This document shows, piece by piece, positions 8,569 through 19,707 of a stretch of 64,000 bases of DNA. The position numbers were made by a program, and so were the translations under genes. The notes beneath the pieces were generated by a model. It was not told the origin of the DNA, made no database searches, and saw only the letters and a list, made by a program, of their open reading frames with translations. Source of the stretch: Rhizobium sp. Leaf262 (lineage in GTDB: Bacteria; Pseudomonadota; Alphaproteobacteria; Rhizobiales; Rhizobiaceae); the NCBI RefSeq assembly GCF_001422245.1, contig NZ_LMMM01000007.1:184225-248224 (forward strand), in the 5' to 3' direction. The stretch's first letter is position 1. Each line of letters begins with the position of its first letter.

Positions 8569-8585
8569 CAATCCGTCACGGACTG

Positions 8586-9461
8586 TCAATGTGCCAGCGG
8601 TGCGCCCCAGCCACCCCAGACATAGATAGCGAAGAAGAGGAACAGCCAGACAACGTCAACGAAGTGCCAGTACCAGGCGGCGGCCTCGAAAGCGAAGTGA
8701 CGCTGGGGCGAAAAGTCGCCCTTCATGGCGCGCAGCAGGCAAATGAGCAGGAACACCGTGCCCACGAAGACGTGGAAGCCGTGGAAGCCCGTCGCCATGA
8801 AGAAGGTGGCACCGTAGATCGAATTCTTGAAGTCGAACGGCGCGTGAACGTATTCGTAAACCTGCACGAAGGAGAAGAATGCGCCAAGCGCCACCGTCAG
8901 GGCCAGACCGTTGATGAGGCCCTTGCGATCATTGTGCAGCAGGGCGTGGTGCGCCCAGGTGACACAGGTGCCCGACAGCAGCAGGATGACGGTGTTGTAG
9001 AGCGGCAGATGCCATGGATCGAGAACCTCGATGCCCTTGGGCGGCCATTGCCCACCAGTGAACTCGACACGCGACGCCTGAATGGCTTCATGCGGATAGA
9101 GGCTGGCATCGAAATAGGCCCAGAACCATGCCACGAAGAACATGACTTCCGACGCGATGAACATGATCATGCCGTAGCGCAGATGCAGCGAGACGACGGG
9201 CGTATGGTGCCCTTCATGTCCTTCCTTCACCGTATCGGCCCACCAGGCGTACATGACGTAAAGCACGATGGCCACGCCGATATAGAACAGCCACGGATGC
9301 GCCCATTCCAGCCCGAACAGCTTCAAGGAGCCGCCATTCAGGTAGCGAATGTAGCAGACGCCGCCGAAGGCGAGAAAGAACGCACCGACCGAGGCCATAA
9401 GCGGCCATGGGCTGGGGTCTATGATATGGTAGTCATGTTTCTTCTGATGTGCGTCTGCCAT
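8586..9461 (-). CDS. ctaE: Cytochrome c oxidase subunit III
   Basis: The 291-residue protein is subunit III of aa3-type cytochrome c oxidase, with seven hydrophobic helices and the family segments HDYHIIDPSPWP, FVAWFWAYFDASL and WHFVDVVWLFLF. I chose the ATG at 9461 (MADAHQKKHDYHI), which has GGGGA upstream; a longer reading to 9581 adds 40 residues unlike the family. It is the last gene of the oxidase cluster and is followed by a terminator. The gap of about 200 bases to ctaG holds no gene. Confidence 0.96.
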   Translation of the reverse strand: MADAHQKKHDYHIIDPSPWPLMASVGAFFLAFGGVCYIRYLNGGSLKLFGLEWAHPWLFYIGVAIVLYVMYAWWADTVKEGHEGHHTPVVSLHLRYGMIMFIASEVMFFVAWFWAYFDASLYPHEAIQASRVEFTGGQWPPKGIEVLDPWHLPLYNTVILLLSGTCVTWAHHALLHNDRKGLINGLALTVALGAFFSFVQVYEYVHAPFDFKNSIYGATFFMATGFHGFHVFVGTVFLLICLLRAMKGDFSPQRHFAFEAAAWYWHFVDVVWLFLFFAIYVWGGWGAPLAH

Positions 9462-9663
9462 GTGATCGATCCCCGCAGGCTCTTCCCTAAAGCGCCGCGC
9501 ATCCGGCAGGACGCGCATCACGCTCTCACTCTCTTCATCTACCCATCGGGCTGCTGAAATCGTTTCCGATTTGCAGCCCAAGCGCTCGTCTCACTCGATA
9601 CCATGATCTTCATGAAGAAAACCACAGCCACAGCACGACCGGAACCGGCCGTGCCTCCCACTC

Positions 9664-10263
9664 TCAAAGTTTCGTCTCTTCACGTTCAGTCTTTACCGGC
9701 AAGGACGCAACCGGTTTTTCCGTCTTGGACGGATAAAACGTATAGGACAGGGTCAATGTATGGATGTTCTTCGTTTCCCGAGCCTTGACGATCTCGGGAT
9801 CGATAAAGAACACGACAGGCATTTCCAGCGTTTCGCCGGGCTGCAGCGTCGTTTCCGTAAAGCAGAAACAGTGCACCTTGTTGAAATAAGCTCCGGCTTC
9901 CATCGGCGTGACGTTAAAGACGGCGGAGCCCGTCGTTGCGACAGGCGAACGGTTCGTTGCCTTGAACGTCACCTGGATGGTCTCACCGATCTTCGGCTCC
10001 ACCTGCCTGTCGACGGGGCGGAAATCCCAGTTGAGACCGGTCGATGTGTTGGCATCGAACGTGACCTTCATCGTCTTGTCGAGAATGAGGTCGGAATATT
10101 GCTCCACACGCTGGGTGGTGCCGTTATAGCCGGTGACCTGGCAAAACAGGCGATAAAGCGGGACCGAGGCATAGGCCATGCCGACCATGCCGCAGACGAA
10201 AACAAGGCACAGCAAAAGGATCGAACCGTTGCTCGTCCTCTTCGTGGTCGTTTCTGTTGCCAT
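9664..10263 (-). CDS. ctaG: Cytochrome c oxidase assembly factor CtaG/Cox11
   Basis: The 199-residue protein delivers copper to the CuB site of oxidase subunit I. It has one N-terminal membrane helix (about 14-34) and a periplasmic immunoglobulin-like domain. The copper-binding pair is in HCFCFTE, followed by LQPGE, and the membrane-proximal cysteine is in [14 protein letters not shown]. An AGGAGGGGGAGG ribosome site precedes the ATG. It follows the 43-residue ORF after 28 bases, in the ctaB-to-ctaE order usual for rhizobia. Confidence 0.96.
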   Translation of the reverse strand: MATETTTKRTSNGSILLLCLVFVCGMVGMAYASVPLYRLFCQVTGYNGTTQRVEQYSDLILDKTMKVTFDANTSTGLNWDFRPVDRQVEPKIGETIQVTFKATNRSPVATTGSAVFNVTPMEAGAYFNKVHCFCFTETTLQPGETLEMPVVFFIDPEIVKARETKNIHTLTLSYTFYPSKTEKPVASLPVKTEREETKL

Positions 10264-10291
10264 ATCGCCTCCCCCTCCTGTGCGTCGACGG

Positions 10292-10423
10292 TTAGAAATC
10301 GCCGATTTTTATGACGGTGATGATGTAGAAAAGAACGACGAGCGCGGCCAGCAAAAGACCGAGCGCCACATTGCGGTTTCGTCTCGACCGTTTCTGCGCA
10401 TCGTTGAGCTTGATGGTTTCCAT
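10292..10423 (-). CDS. 43-residue single-helix protein of the oxidase cluster (CoxF-like)
   Basis: An ATG at 10423 overlaps the ctaB stop (TAATG) and opens 43 codons with a GGAG upstream. The product has a basic, polar N-terminus ([18 protein letters not shown]) and one membrane helix at about residues 19-38. A small single-helix ORF at this place between ctaB and ctaG is a known feature of alphaproteobacterial oxidase clusters and is often missed because of its length. Its function is not established; a role in oxidase assembly is inferred from position. Confidence 0.8.
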   Translation of the reverse strand: METIKLNDAQKRSRRNRNVALGLLLAALVVLFYIITVIKIGDF

Positions 10424-11376
10424 TATGCCGCTCCTGCAAACAGCGTCAGAAACGACGGCGCCAGATGGTCGGCCAGCAGGCCGGAGAAAATGGCGAAGAG
10501 ATAGAAGACCGAGTAGGCAAACATCTTCTTGGCCTGCATCATGCGCTCGTCACCATCGGGCATGCGCCGCACCGAGATGGAACAGATGATGAAGATGACG
10601 CTGAGAACCGCAGCAAAGATGCCGTAACCCACCCCGGCCAGACCGGTAAAATAGGGCGCGACCGCAGCAACAGCTGTCAGCACCGCATAGACGATCATCT
10701 GGTTCTTGGTAGAACGCTCACCGGCCACATTCGGCATCATGGGGATGCCGACGGAACCGTAATCGCGCATCTTGAAGAGGGCAAGCGCCCAGAAATGCGC
10801 AGGCGTCCACAAAAAGATGATGAGAAAGAGGATGGTGCTGTCGAGCGAAATACCGCCGGTAACGCACGCCCAGCCCAGCATGGGCGGGAAAGCGCCAGCG
10901 GCCCCGCCGATGACGATGTTCTGCGGCGTCGAGCGCTTCAGCCACATCGTATAGACGACGGCGTAGAAGAAAATCGTGAAAGCCAGCAGCCCGGCTGCAA
11001 ACCAGTTGACCGCAAGACCGAGAATGGCGACCGAAAAGGCCGACAGGGTCAGGCCGAAGGCCAGTGCTTCGTTCGGCGCAATGCGGCCCGAGGGAATGGG
11101 GCGCTTGGCAGTGCGGGTCATGACAGCATCGATATCGGCGTCGTACCACATGTTCAGCGCACCGGATGCACCGGCACCCACGGCGATGCAGAGGATCGCG
11201 ACCACGGCCAGAACCGGATTGATGGTGCCGGGTGCAAGGACGAGGCCAGCGAAGCCCGTGAACACCACGAGCGACATGACGCGTGGCTTCAGCAATTCGA
11301 AATAATCGCGCGCGCCTGCTTCGGAAAGCACGAGACTATCCATTTCCAGCGTGTCGCGATTGTCGATAACGGTCAT
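10423..11376 (-). CDS. ctaB: Protoheme IX farnesyltransferase (heme O synthase)
   Basis: The 317-residue membrane protein adds farnesyl to heme B, the first step to the heme A of aa3 oxidase. It is a UbiA-superfamily prenyltransferase with about nine helices. The first Asp-rich motif is in [15 protein letters not shown], followed by the family-wide RPIPSGRI. I chose the ATG at 11376 (MTVIDNRD) because GCAGGAAAA precedes it; the reading up to 11454 has no support. No ctaA gene is seen in the window, so heme A synthase must be elsewhere. Confidence 0.95.
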   Translation of the reverse strand: MTVIDNRDTLEMDSLVLSEAGARDYFELLKPRVMSLVVFTGFAGLVLAPGTINPVLAVVAILCIAVGAGASGALNMWYDADIDAVMTRTAKRPIPSGRIAPNEALAFGLTLSAFSVAILGLAVNWFAAGLLAFTIFFYAVVYTMWLKRSTPQNIVIGGAAGAFPPMLGWACVTGGISLDSTILFLIIFLWTPAHFWALALFKMRDYGSVGIPMMPNVAGERSTKNQMIVYAVLTAVAAVAPYFTGLAGVGYGIFAAVLSVIFIICSISVRRMPDGDERMMQAKKMFAYSVFYLFAIFSGLLADHLAPSFLTLFAGAA

Positions 11377-11494
11377 TTTTCCTGCTTTCATAGGAAACGC
11401 CGCGCATGGTTGCGGCGCTCCTTGGTATCTTTCATCTGAGCGTGGAACTGACATTTATCATGTCCAGCTCCGATAGACGCCTAGACAAAATGCC

Positions 11495-13201
<1,707 letters not shown>

Positions 13202-13206
13202 TTACC

Positions 13207-14103
13207 TTACTTGGTTTCGTTTTCGGCAACCTGAACGGTGCTTGGCGCACCATCCACGGAAGCCATGAGCGCCCGGTTCGCACCGCTCAGATCTGAGGCG
13301 GCAGCGGCATGCCAGGTGTTGTACTGCTCTTCGGAAACCACCCGTATGGCGATAGGCATGAAGGCGTGGTCCTTGCCGCAAAGCTCGGAGCACTGGCCGT
13401 AATAAAGACCTTCCTTTTCAGGCTTGAACCATGTCTCGTTCAAACGGCCCGGCACGGCATCGATCTTGACACCAAAGGCAGGCATGGCGAAGGCGTGAAT
13501 GACGTCGGTCGGTGCGGCGGTGACCAGCAGGCGCACCGTCTTGCCAACGGGCACGACCATTTCGTTGTCCACGGCCAGAAGGCGCGGATAACGGGCAACA
13601 TCCTGCTTGCCAGCGGCGGCGCGATCCGGCTCCTTCAGCATGTAGCTGTCGAATGCCAGTGCTTCGGCACCCTCGGCGGCCGTGTATTCGTAGTTCCACT
13701 GCCACTGCGTGGCGGTCGCCTTCAGCGTCAGATCGGGATTTTCCGGCTGCGTCAGCTGCGCATTGAGCAGGTTGAACGAGGGAAAGGCCAGGAACATGAG
13801 AATGAGGACCGGCGCCAGCGTCCAGACGATCTCGATGGCAGTGTTGTGGCTCGTCTTGGAAGGTACCGGGTTCTTTGCTGCACGGAACTTCACCGCAACG
13901 ATAATCAACAATGCCAGCACGAACAGCGTGACCGGAACGATGAACCAAAGCGTATATTGTTCGAACCAGCGAATCTCATGCATGATGGGCGTTGCCGCCT
14001 CCTGCAATCCCATTTGCCAGTCCCGCGGCTGATCGGCGCGGGCGCCGACAGCCGTGAGCAGACAGATGGCGCCCACCAAGCTTGCGTAAATCCTGTTAGT
14101 CAC
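13207..14103 (-). CDS. ctaC: Cytochrome c oxidase subunit II
   Basis: The 298-residue protein carries the CuA centre that takes electrons from cytochrome c. A signal peptide (about 1-23) and two helices (about 50-72 and 92-114) precede the periplasmic cupredoxin domain. CuA ligands are in GQCSELCGKDHAFM and VIHAFAMP. The start is GTG at 14103 with AGAGG seven bases upstream. It is the first gene of the cluster and has a perfect FNR-type box 20 bases before its start codon. Confidence 0.97.
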   Translation of the reverse strand: MTNRIYASLVGAICLLTAVGARADQPRDWQMGLQEAATPIMHEIRWFEQYTLWFIVPVTLFVLALLIIVAVKFRAAKNPVPSKTSHNTAIEIVWTLAPVLILMFLAFPSFNLLNAQLTQPENPDLTLKATATQWQWNYEYTAAEGAEALAFDSYMLKEPDRAAAGKQDVARYPRLLAVDNEMVVPVGKTVRLLVTAAPTDVIHAFAMPAFGVKIDAVPGRLNETWFKPEKEGLYYGQCSELCGKDHAFMPIAIRVVSEEQYNTWHAAAASDLSGANRALMASVDGAPSTVQVAENETK

Positions 14104-14431
14104 GGTACCTCTCCCTCACGCGCTTGATCATGATCAATCTCAAACGCAGAATCCATGCATATAGAGTAGACTTCAAATCATAGTTTGCCCTTCGCCGCAA
14201 TATCGCCTTGGTTGGCAACCCATGCATTTTTAACGCTAAAGGTTCCGGTTTCGACAGAGGCGAGAGCCTTAAAACCACAGGGCCGGACGGCTTGCGGTGC
14301 CTGAACCCCGAAGCGATCTGCCGGCAAAGTCCTATTTTGGCCGCACTCGCTTGGAATTGAGGATTGCGGCTCTTTCCTTGTCCCTGACGGCAAGTCAAAA
14401 TAGCGGCACTGATTCGAATTCTGAGGTATCC
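14104..14431. other. Divergent intergenic region between ctaC and the IalB-like gene
   Basis: This 328-base stretch has no supported gene. It holds the FNR-type box near its left end and must contain the promoters of both divergent genes. Open frames across it extend only as shadows and lack ribosome sites. Confidence 0.6.
14124..14137. promoter_or_regulatory. FNR/FixK/FnrN-type operator before ctaC
   Basis: TTGATCATGATCAA is an exact match to the TTGAT-N4-ATCAA consensus of FNR-family regulators. Its centre is 27 bases before the ctaC start codon, so it probably overlaps or follows the promoter. That position suggests repression, which would fit shutdown of the low-affinity aa3 oxidase at low oxygen. 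Confidence 0.7.
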
Positions 14432-14950
14432 ATGCGTCTGTCCCCGATTGCGCGCGCTTTTCTTTTCGCCGCCGGTCTTTCCCTTACTGTTCCCGCTGCG
14501 GGCTTTGCCCAGCAACAGCCGGGCACACCGAAATCGACGCATGGCGCGTGGTCTGTCATTTGCGACAAGCCAGCTGGCGCTTCGGAAGAGCAATGTGCCT
14601 TGATGCAAAACGTCATCGCCGATGACCGTCCGGAAGTCGGCCTTTCCGTCGTCATCCTTAAGACTGCTGACCGAAAGTCTCGCATCCTGCGCATTCTCGC
14701 CCCTCTGGGTGTGCTGCTGAAGGACGGGATGGAACTATACATCGACAATAACAATATTGGCCGTGCTTATTTCACACGCTGCTTTTCTGAAGGTTGCTAT
14801 GTCGAGGTCGATATCGACGACGAGCTGCTGAAGGTACTGCGTGCGGGCAAGAACGCCGTCTTTGCACTGCGTGAAGCGGTCGATCAGGATCGCGTCGGCA
14901 TTCCCATCGAACTTCGCGGCTTTGCCGAAGGCTACGACGCCCTGCCCTGA
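14432..14950 (+). CDS. IalB-type (invasion associated locus B) family secreted protein
   Basis: The 172-residue protein has a signal peptide (about 1-28, cut near GFA-QQQ) and then the IalB pattern: HGAWSVICDKP, CALMQNV, a run of short strands and CFSEGCYVEVDID with paired cysteines. IalB family proteins are periplasmic or surface proteins common in Rhizobiales; the name comes from Bartonella invasion, but most homologs have no proven role. I chose the ATG at 14432 with GAGG upstream; a longer frame to 14297 has no signal-peptide sense. Confidence 0.85.
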   Translation: MRLSPIARAFLFAAGLSLTVPAAGFAQQQPGTPKSTHGAWSVICDKPAGASEEQCALMQNVIADDRPEVGLSVVILKTADRKSRILRILAPLGVLLKDGMELYIDNNNIGRAYFTRCFSEGCYVEVDIDDELLKVLRAGKNAVFALREAVDQDRVGIPIELRGFAEGYDALP

Positions 14951-15063
14951 TCAATCTTGCGCGTGGCGGTTCCAGCACTTAAATGCGCAGTAGCATCGGG
15001 CCGAAACGCGTCACGCGGTTCGGATAATCCGTTGCGAAAGACAAGCCAGGACCGGAGCACGCA

Positions 15064-16479
15064 ATGACCCAAGACCTTTTGACCCTGTTCGATTGCGATG
15101 AAGGGCAGTTGCGCGCCAAGGTGGCCGAAGCGCTTGCCGGTGCCGACGATGGCGAGTTGTTCGTGGAACACGCGCAGGCGGAATCGCTGACATTTGATAA
15201 TGGTCGCCTGAAAGGCGGCAGCTTCAACACCGATCAGGGCTTCGGTTTGCGCGCCGTCGCCGGCGAGACGGTGGGCTATGCCCATGCGGGCGAGCTTTCG
15301 CTGGCAGCTCTGGGTCGCGCCTCCGACGCGGTCGGCGCTGTGACGCGAGGCTATTCCGGCTCCTATGCAGCCGCCCCGCAGCGAACGAACAAGAAGCTTT
15401 ACGGCGACGACAATCCGATCGGCGCGCCGAGCTTTGAGGAGAAGGTCAAGCTTCTCACCGAAATCGACAGCTATCTGCGCGACAAAGACCCGAAGGTGCG
15501 CCAGGTAACGGCCAGCGTTGCCGCCAGTTGGCAGGTGGTGGATATTCTGCGCGCCGATGGTCATCGCGTCAGCGACATCCGCCCTATGACCCGCATCAAT
15601 ATTTCCGTGGTCGCTGGCGAAGGTGACCGACAGGAAAGCGGCTCTTACGGCATCGGCGGCCGCGTCGGCTTTGGCGATTTCATTACAACCGAAAACTGGC
15701 AGCGCGGCGCGGATGAAGCCTTGCGCCAGGCTCTGGTCAACCTCACCGCCATCGATGCCCCTGCGGGCACCATGGATGTGGTGTTGGGCTCCGGCTGGCC
15801 GGGCGTGATGCTGCATGAGGCTGTTGGCCACGGTCTGGAAGGCGATTTCAATCGCAAGAAAACCTCGGCCTTTGCTGGCCTTCTCGGCGAAATGGTCGCA
15901 GCACCCGGCGTGACTGTGGTCGATGACGGCACGATCGACAATCGCCGCGGCTCGCTGACCGTCGACGACGAAGGCACGCCGTCGGGTTACAATGTGTTGA
16001 TCGAAAACGGCAAGCTGGTCGGTTATATGCAGGACCGGCAGAATGCCCGGCTGATGGGTATGAAAGCCACCGGCAACGGACGCCGTCAGGGCTATTCGCA
16101 TGTGCCCATGCCGCGCATGACCAACACCTATATGCTGGGTGGCGACAAGACACCGGAAGAAATCATCGCATCGGTCAAGAAGGGTATCTACGCGGTGTCC
16201 TTCGGCGGTGGTCAGGTGGATATCACATCCGGCAAATTCGTCTTCGGCTGCACGGAAGCCTATCTCATCGAAAACGGCAAGATCGGCGCACCGGTCAAAG
16301 GCGCGATGCTGATCGGCAACGGGCCGGATGCGATGAAACGCGTGACAATGATCGGCAACGACATGAAGCTCGACACCGGCATCGGCAATTGCGGCAAGGC
16401 AGGCCAGTGGGTGCCCGTCGGCGTCGGCCAGCCGCATCTGCGCATGGACCAGATTACCGTGGGCGGCACGAAGGCGTAA
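15064..16479 (+). CDS. tldD: Metalloprotease TldD
   Basis: The 471-residue protein is TldD, the zinc protease subunit of the TldD/TldE (PmbA) complex that degrades peptides and matures some modified peptides. The metal site is HEAVGHGLEGD (an HExxxH-type motif) with a distal Cys in VFGCTEAYLIENG. The FNTDQGFGLRAVAGET segment near the N-terminus is typical. The partner tldE is not in this window. It is divergent from the oxidase cluster and its ATG is supported by an AGGACCGGAG stretch. Confidence 0.95.
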   Translation: MTQDLLTLFDCDEGQLRAKVAEALAGADDGELFVEHAQAESLTFDNGRLKGGSFNTDQGFGLRAVAGETVGYAHAGELSLAALGRASDAVGAVTRGYSGSYAAAPQRTNKKLYGDDNPIGAPSFEEKVKLLTEIDSYLRDKDPKVRQVTASVAASWQVVDILRADGHRVSDIRPMTRINISVVAGEGDRQESGSYGIGGRVGFGDFITTENWQRGADEALRQALVNLTAIDAPAGTMDVVLGSGWPGVMLHEAVGHGLEGDFNRKKTSAFAGLLGEMVAAPGVTVVDDGTIDNRRGSLTVDDEGTPSGYNVLIENGKLVGYMQDRQNARLMGMKATGNGRRQGYSHVPMPRMTNTYMLGGDKTPEEIIASVKKGIYAVSFGGGQVDITSGKFVFGCTEAYLIENGKIGAPVKGAMLIGNGPDAMKRVTMIGNDMKLDTGIGNCGKAGQWVPVGVGQPHLRMDQITVGGTKA

Positions 16480-16513
16480 CGGCGCGCTGCGCAAACCCGC
16501 TAAAATCGCTTTA

Positions 16514-16744
16514 TTGTCGATATGGGTCTTGGTCGCCTCAAGCGTTCTCACACATCTGTGGCGCACGCGACCTGACTGGTTTCCGCAATTTCCGCAACCA
16601 CTTGCCGAAAAGCTCGTCGGACTTTACGGGGCGGAGAACGCGGAGCAGGTGGCCGATTTGGGATTGATGATCGGCTTTGGCATAAGCACACCGCTCATGA
16701 TCATCCTCACATTTGTTGCCTTGAGGCTGCTACGTTCGCGTTGA
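16514..16744 (+). CDS. Small two-helix membrane protein, unknown
   Basis: A frame of 76 residues follows tldD by 34 bases. It has a hydrophobic N-terminal helix (about 1-15), a polar middle (about 16-50) and a second helix (about 50-72) ending in RLLRSR. No family is recognised. The only start candidates are TTG at 16514 or a CTG at 16487, with no strong ribosome site, so the exact start is unsure. The strongly amphipathic, protein-like composition and its place right after tldD support a real gene. Confidence 0.5.
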   Translation: MSIWVLVASSVLTHLWRTRPDWFPQFPQPLAEKLVGLYGAENAEQVADLGLMIGFGISTPLMIILTFVALRLLRSR

Positions 16745-16843
16745 ATGGATTTTCGACCTGCAACGTTTCCGGCCTATTGGAGTTACCTTTTCTGCGCATA
16801 AGCGCTATAGCAATTGTATTTTTAAAGGTGACATGGCCCAAAA

Positions 16844-17281
16844 ATGACTTTCACAGCGAATGCCCTTGTTCCGGAACTGGCCGTCAGCGATTGGCCGAGA
16901 AGCCGTTCTTTTTATTGCGATCTCATTGGTTTTCACGTGGTCTACGAAAGACCTGAAGAAGGTTTTACCTATCTGGCGCTGGGCGACGCGCAGCTGATGA
17001 TCGATCAGATCGGTGCCGGGCGTACCTTTGAAGATGAGACCGCACCCATGAAATACCCATTCGGCCGGGGTATGAACCTGCAACTGGTGGTGCCATCGCT
17101 TGAGGTCATTCTCGAGCGGCTGGAACGTGCCCGAGTTCCACTGTTTCTGCCCTTGGAAGAGAAATGGTATCGGCGCGGGGAGACGGAGGTTGGCAATCGG
17201 CAGTTCGTCGTCGCCGATCCGGACGGGTATCTCATCCGGCCATTCGAAAGCCTGGGCGAGCGCCCATTCCGGTTCGGTTAA
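16844..17281 (+). CDS. VOC family (bleomycin-resistance-like) protein
   Basis: The 145-residue protein has the vicinal oxygen chelate layout: ALVPELAVSDWPRSRSFY at the start, GFHVVY, and a C-terminal FVVADPDGYLIRPFE with the typical acidic ligand. It resembles the bleomycin-binding branch of the superfamily, but the substrate cannot be told from sequence. An AAAGGTGA sits upstream, though a four-codon ORF (ATG at 16831) lies between it and the start and overlaps it. The HAD gene starts four bases after its stop. Confidence 0.8.
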   Translation: MTFTANALVPELAVSDWPRSRSFYCDLIGFHVVYERPEEGFTYLALGDAQLMIDQIGAGRTFEDETAPMKYPFGRGMNLQLVVPSLEVILERLERARVPLFLPLEEKWYRRGETEVGNRQFVVADPDGYLIRPFESLGERPFRFG

Positions 17282-17284
17282 ACG

Positions 17285-17956
17285 ATGGCTGGGCTGTTGC
17301 GTCGACCGAAGGCGATCATTTTCGATATGGACGGGTTGCTGATCGAAAGCGAGAAGCACTACCGGGATTCATTTCTAGCCGCATCCGATGAAGGCGGGCA
17401 TGGCATGGCTGTCGATGTCTATCAACGGGTCTGCGGCAGTCCGTGGGATGTCATCACGAAAACCATACGCACAGAATACGGCCAGGATTTTCCGATGGAT
17501 GCCTTTCGCGACGCGTGGCTTCGGCATCTGGCGATCAAGATGGCGGACGGCGTGGCGCTGAAAGCAGGTGTTTTCGAAATCCTCGATCTCCTGGATGAGC
17601 TCCGCCTGCCTCGGGCTATTGCCACATCATCCGGTCACGAGTCTGTCAATCGCCACCTTGGTCCTTTCGATGTGTTGCGCCGCTTCGATCACGTCCTCGC
17701 CCGTGGTGATTACGCAGAGCCGAAACCATCGCCCCTGCCCTATCTGACCGCCGCTGAACGTCTCGGGATCGATCCAAAGGATTGCGTGGCGCTTGAAGAT
17801 TCCTATCACGGCGTCCAGTCCGCATGGAGTGCCGGCACCCAGACGATCATGGTGCCGGATGTCGCACCCGCTACGGATGCCATGCGGGAGAAATGCGTGG
17901 CGATCTGCGACAGCCTTTTCGACGTGGCAGCGCTTCTGAAATCCGTACAGAGCTAG
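17285..17956 (+). CDS. HAD family phosphatase (beta-phosphoglucomutase-like)
   Basis: The 223-residue protein is a HAD hydrolase with a subfamily I cap. Motif I is FDMDGLLIE (nucleophile Asp14, acid Asp16), motif II is ATSSGH, motif III is the Lys in EPKPSPLPYL and motif IV is LEDSYHGV. It should remove phosphate from a small sugar phosphate or similar metabolite, but the substrate is unknown. It follows the VOC gene closely and overlaps the convergent MazG-like gene by four bases. Confidence 0.86.
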   Translation: MAGLLRRPKAIIFDMDGLLIESEKHYRDSFLAASDEGGHGMAVDVYQRVCGSPWDVITKTIRTEYGQDFPMDAFRDAWLRHLAIKMADGVALKAGVFEILDLLDELRLPRAIATSSGHESVNRHLGPFDVLRRFDHVLARGDYAEPKPSPLPYLTAAERLGIDPKDCVALEDSYHGVQSAWSAGTQTIMVPDVAPATDAMREKCVAICDSLFDVAALLKSVQS

Positions 17957-18261
17957 AGAGCACCGGGCTCGAAAAGCCACTTGCGCTTGATGGAGGCTTC
18001 GAGATCAAGCCCGTTTTTGTGGGCAAGAAGCAGGACGTGGCCGAGGAGATCAGCGGTTTCGTCCGACAAATCCTGACGCATTTCCTCCTGCGTCTTGCCT
18101 TTGCTGCGCCCGCGACCGCTTAGCCGGTTCCACGCCTGCGTGACCTCACCGACCTCCTCCTGTAATTTCAGAAGAAACCAGTCAGGGTCTCGCTCGATAT
18201 CATTGGCGCGGGCATATTTTTCCGAGGCAAGTTCAAATTGCTGCATGAGGTTAGAGAACAT
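17953..18261 (-). CDS. MazG-like nucleotide pyrophosphohydrolase family protein
   Basis: The 102-residue protein has the all-alpha NTP pyrophosphatase signature: LKLQEEVGEVTQAW gives the E-x-x-E helix and DLSDETADLLGHVLLLA the E-x-x-D helix that bind magnesium. It probably cleaves (d)NTPs, maybe as a house-cleaning enzyme. The single domain is short compared with full MazG. AAAGGAGGAACGT before the ATG is a very strong ribosome site. Confidence 0.83.
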   Translation of the reverse strand: MFSNLMQQFELASEKYARANDIERDPDWFLLKLQEEVGEVTQAWNRLSGRGRSKGKTQEEMRQDLSDETADLLGHVLLLAHKNGLDLEASIKRKWLFEPGAL

Positions 18262-18320
18262 ACGTTCCTCCTTTGTTCATGCAGCACTATTCACCATGAT
18301 TCTCTCTTTGAGTCGATAGG

Positions 18321-18355
18321 ATCATGCGGCACGGTTGGTGAGCGCGCCGCATGAT
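18321..18355 (-). terminator. Hairpin after pdxH
   Basis: A perfect ten-base stem (ATCATGCGGC with GCCGCATGAT) with a 15-base loop lies seven bases beyond the pdxH stop codon. There is no T-tract, so it may protect or shape the 3' end of the pdxH message. Confidence 0.45.
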
Positions 18356-18361
18356 GATGGG

Positions 18362-18982
18362 TCACGGATACATCCTTACCTTTGACCAATCGCCTTGAGG
18401 CGTATCCCGGCGGAATTCGACGCGGTCGTGCAGGCGGAATTTACCGTCCTGCCAGAATTCGATGGTCAGGGGCTGAATGCGAAACCCCGACCAGTGGGGC
18501 GGGCGGGGAATGTCGCCAACTGCATATTTCGCCGTGTAGGTCGCGACGGCTTTTTCCAATGCGAAACGGCTTTCCAGCGGACGCGACTGCTTGGATGCCC
18601 AGGCACCGATGCGGCTTCCACGGGGACGCGAGGCGTAATATTCATCCGCCTCTGCATCGCTGACGACTTCCACCAGGCCGCGGACGCGCACCTGTCTGCG
18701 CAGGCTTTTCCAGTGAAAGCACATGGCCGCCTTCTTTTGGCCAAGCAGTTCGTGGCCTTTGCGGCTTTCGAAGTTGGTGTAGAAAACGAAGCCCCGCTCA
18801 TCGGCATGTTTCAACAGAACCATACGCACGCTGGGCATGCCTTCCTCGTCAACAGATGCGAGCGCCACGGCGTTCGGATCGTTGATTTCTTCGGTGGTTG
18901 CGTTGCGCAACCAGTCCGCAAAAAGTGAGAAAGGTTCATTTTCCTCAGTAAAGTCACTGGATGTTAACCGGCTTTCCGACAT
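18362..18982 (-). CDS. pdxH: Pyridoxamine 5'-phosphate oxidase
   Basis: The 206-residue protein makes pyridoxal 5'-phosphate from the pyridoxine or pyridoxamine form using FMN. Family segments are [36 protein letters not shown] and the C-terminal [20 protein letters not shown], all intact. Length is usual. It is divergent from the lipoprotein gene; both share a short upstream region of about 40 bases. Confidence 0.96.
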   Translation of the reverse strand: MSESRLTSSDFTEENEPFSLFADWLRNATTEEINDPNAVALASVDEEGMPSVRMVLLKHADERGFVFYTNFESRKGHELLGQKKAAMCFHWKSLRRQVRVRGLVEVVSDAEADEYYASRPRGSRIGAWASKQSRPLESRFALEKAVATYTAKYAVGDIPRPPHWSGFRIQPLTIEFWQDGKFRLHDRVEFRRDTPQGDWSKVRMYP

Positions 18983-19021
18983 ATTGAATAAAATGCTCCT
19001 GAGCTGATTTGCACACCAGAG

Positions 19022-19489
19022 ATGGATTCTGGTTTAAAGATGGTGATCGTCATAGCAAAGTCGAACAGTCGAACAAAGAGCTTCTTGTCATCGGTCGCGC
19101 GCAGTTTCGCAACTGTGTCTATGCTCGTCGTGTTGACCGGTTGCGTCAGTCTCGATCTTTTCGGTGGAGACAAGGTCGATAAGTCCTTGTCTACGGCATC
19201 TGTTCCCAACCAGCCCAATACCCAAACGCTTTCGGATGACGCAACGATCCGCAACGCGGTCACGTCAGCCGATCTGGCGAAGATTTCCGACTCGCCTTTG
19301 CCCTGGGCCAATGCCGCCACCGGCAGCGCAGGTGTGGTGACCGCCATTCGCGAAGACAGAACGACCGGCTTCGTGTGCCGCGACTTCGACACGACCCGCC
19401 ACTCCTTCGAAGGCGTCGCGAGCTACAGCGGTCAGGCCTGTCTTTCCGAGACGGGCGAGTGGTTGATGACGCGCTTCAATCAGAAATAA
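19022..19489 (+). CDS. Putative outer-membrane lipoprotein (RT0821/Lpp0805-type surface protein)
   Basis: The 155-residue protein has a lipobox-like segment VVLTGC with the cysteine at about residue 41, so it is probably a lipoprotein. The C-terminal half ([23 protein letters not shown] and later WLMTRFNQK) resembles the RT0821/Lpp0805 surface protein family. The N-terminal region is unusually long and basic for a lipoprotein signal, so the true start may be the ATG at 19040 or a later codon. No enzyme motif is seen. Confidence 0.65.
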   Translation: MDSGLKMVIVIAKSNSRTKSFLSSVARSFATVSMLVVLTGCVSLDLFGGDKVDKSLSTASVPNQPNTQTLSDDATIRNAVTSADLAKISDSPLPWANAATGSAGVVTAIREDRTTGFVCRDFDTTRHSFEGVASYSGQACLSETGEWLMTRFNQK

Positions 19490-19707
19490 AACATTTACCC
19501 TGTCTTCCGTTAGGGGCGCGGCACCGGCCCCTGCCCGCAGGCCGTAAAGGTCTGATTAGCAACTTCTTGCGACAGTCGAACTCGATTTAAACCGAACGAT
19601 GCAACGTAAAAGACGGCATGCACGTTCAAGACGGGTGTTCTTCGTGTTGCAGGCTTTTCATGACGAAAATTTCAGGCTGCGACCGGCAAGCGTAACTGGT
19701 GATCTGG

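Noticed and set aside
7878..9557. 559-codon open frame on the plus strand across SURF1, DUF983 and ctaE
   Set aside because: It passes through the ctaE terminator and is antisense to recognised oxidase genes.
14932..16566. 544-codon open frame on the minus strand opposite tldD
   Set aside because: tldD on the plus strand has all family motifs; the antisense frame has none.
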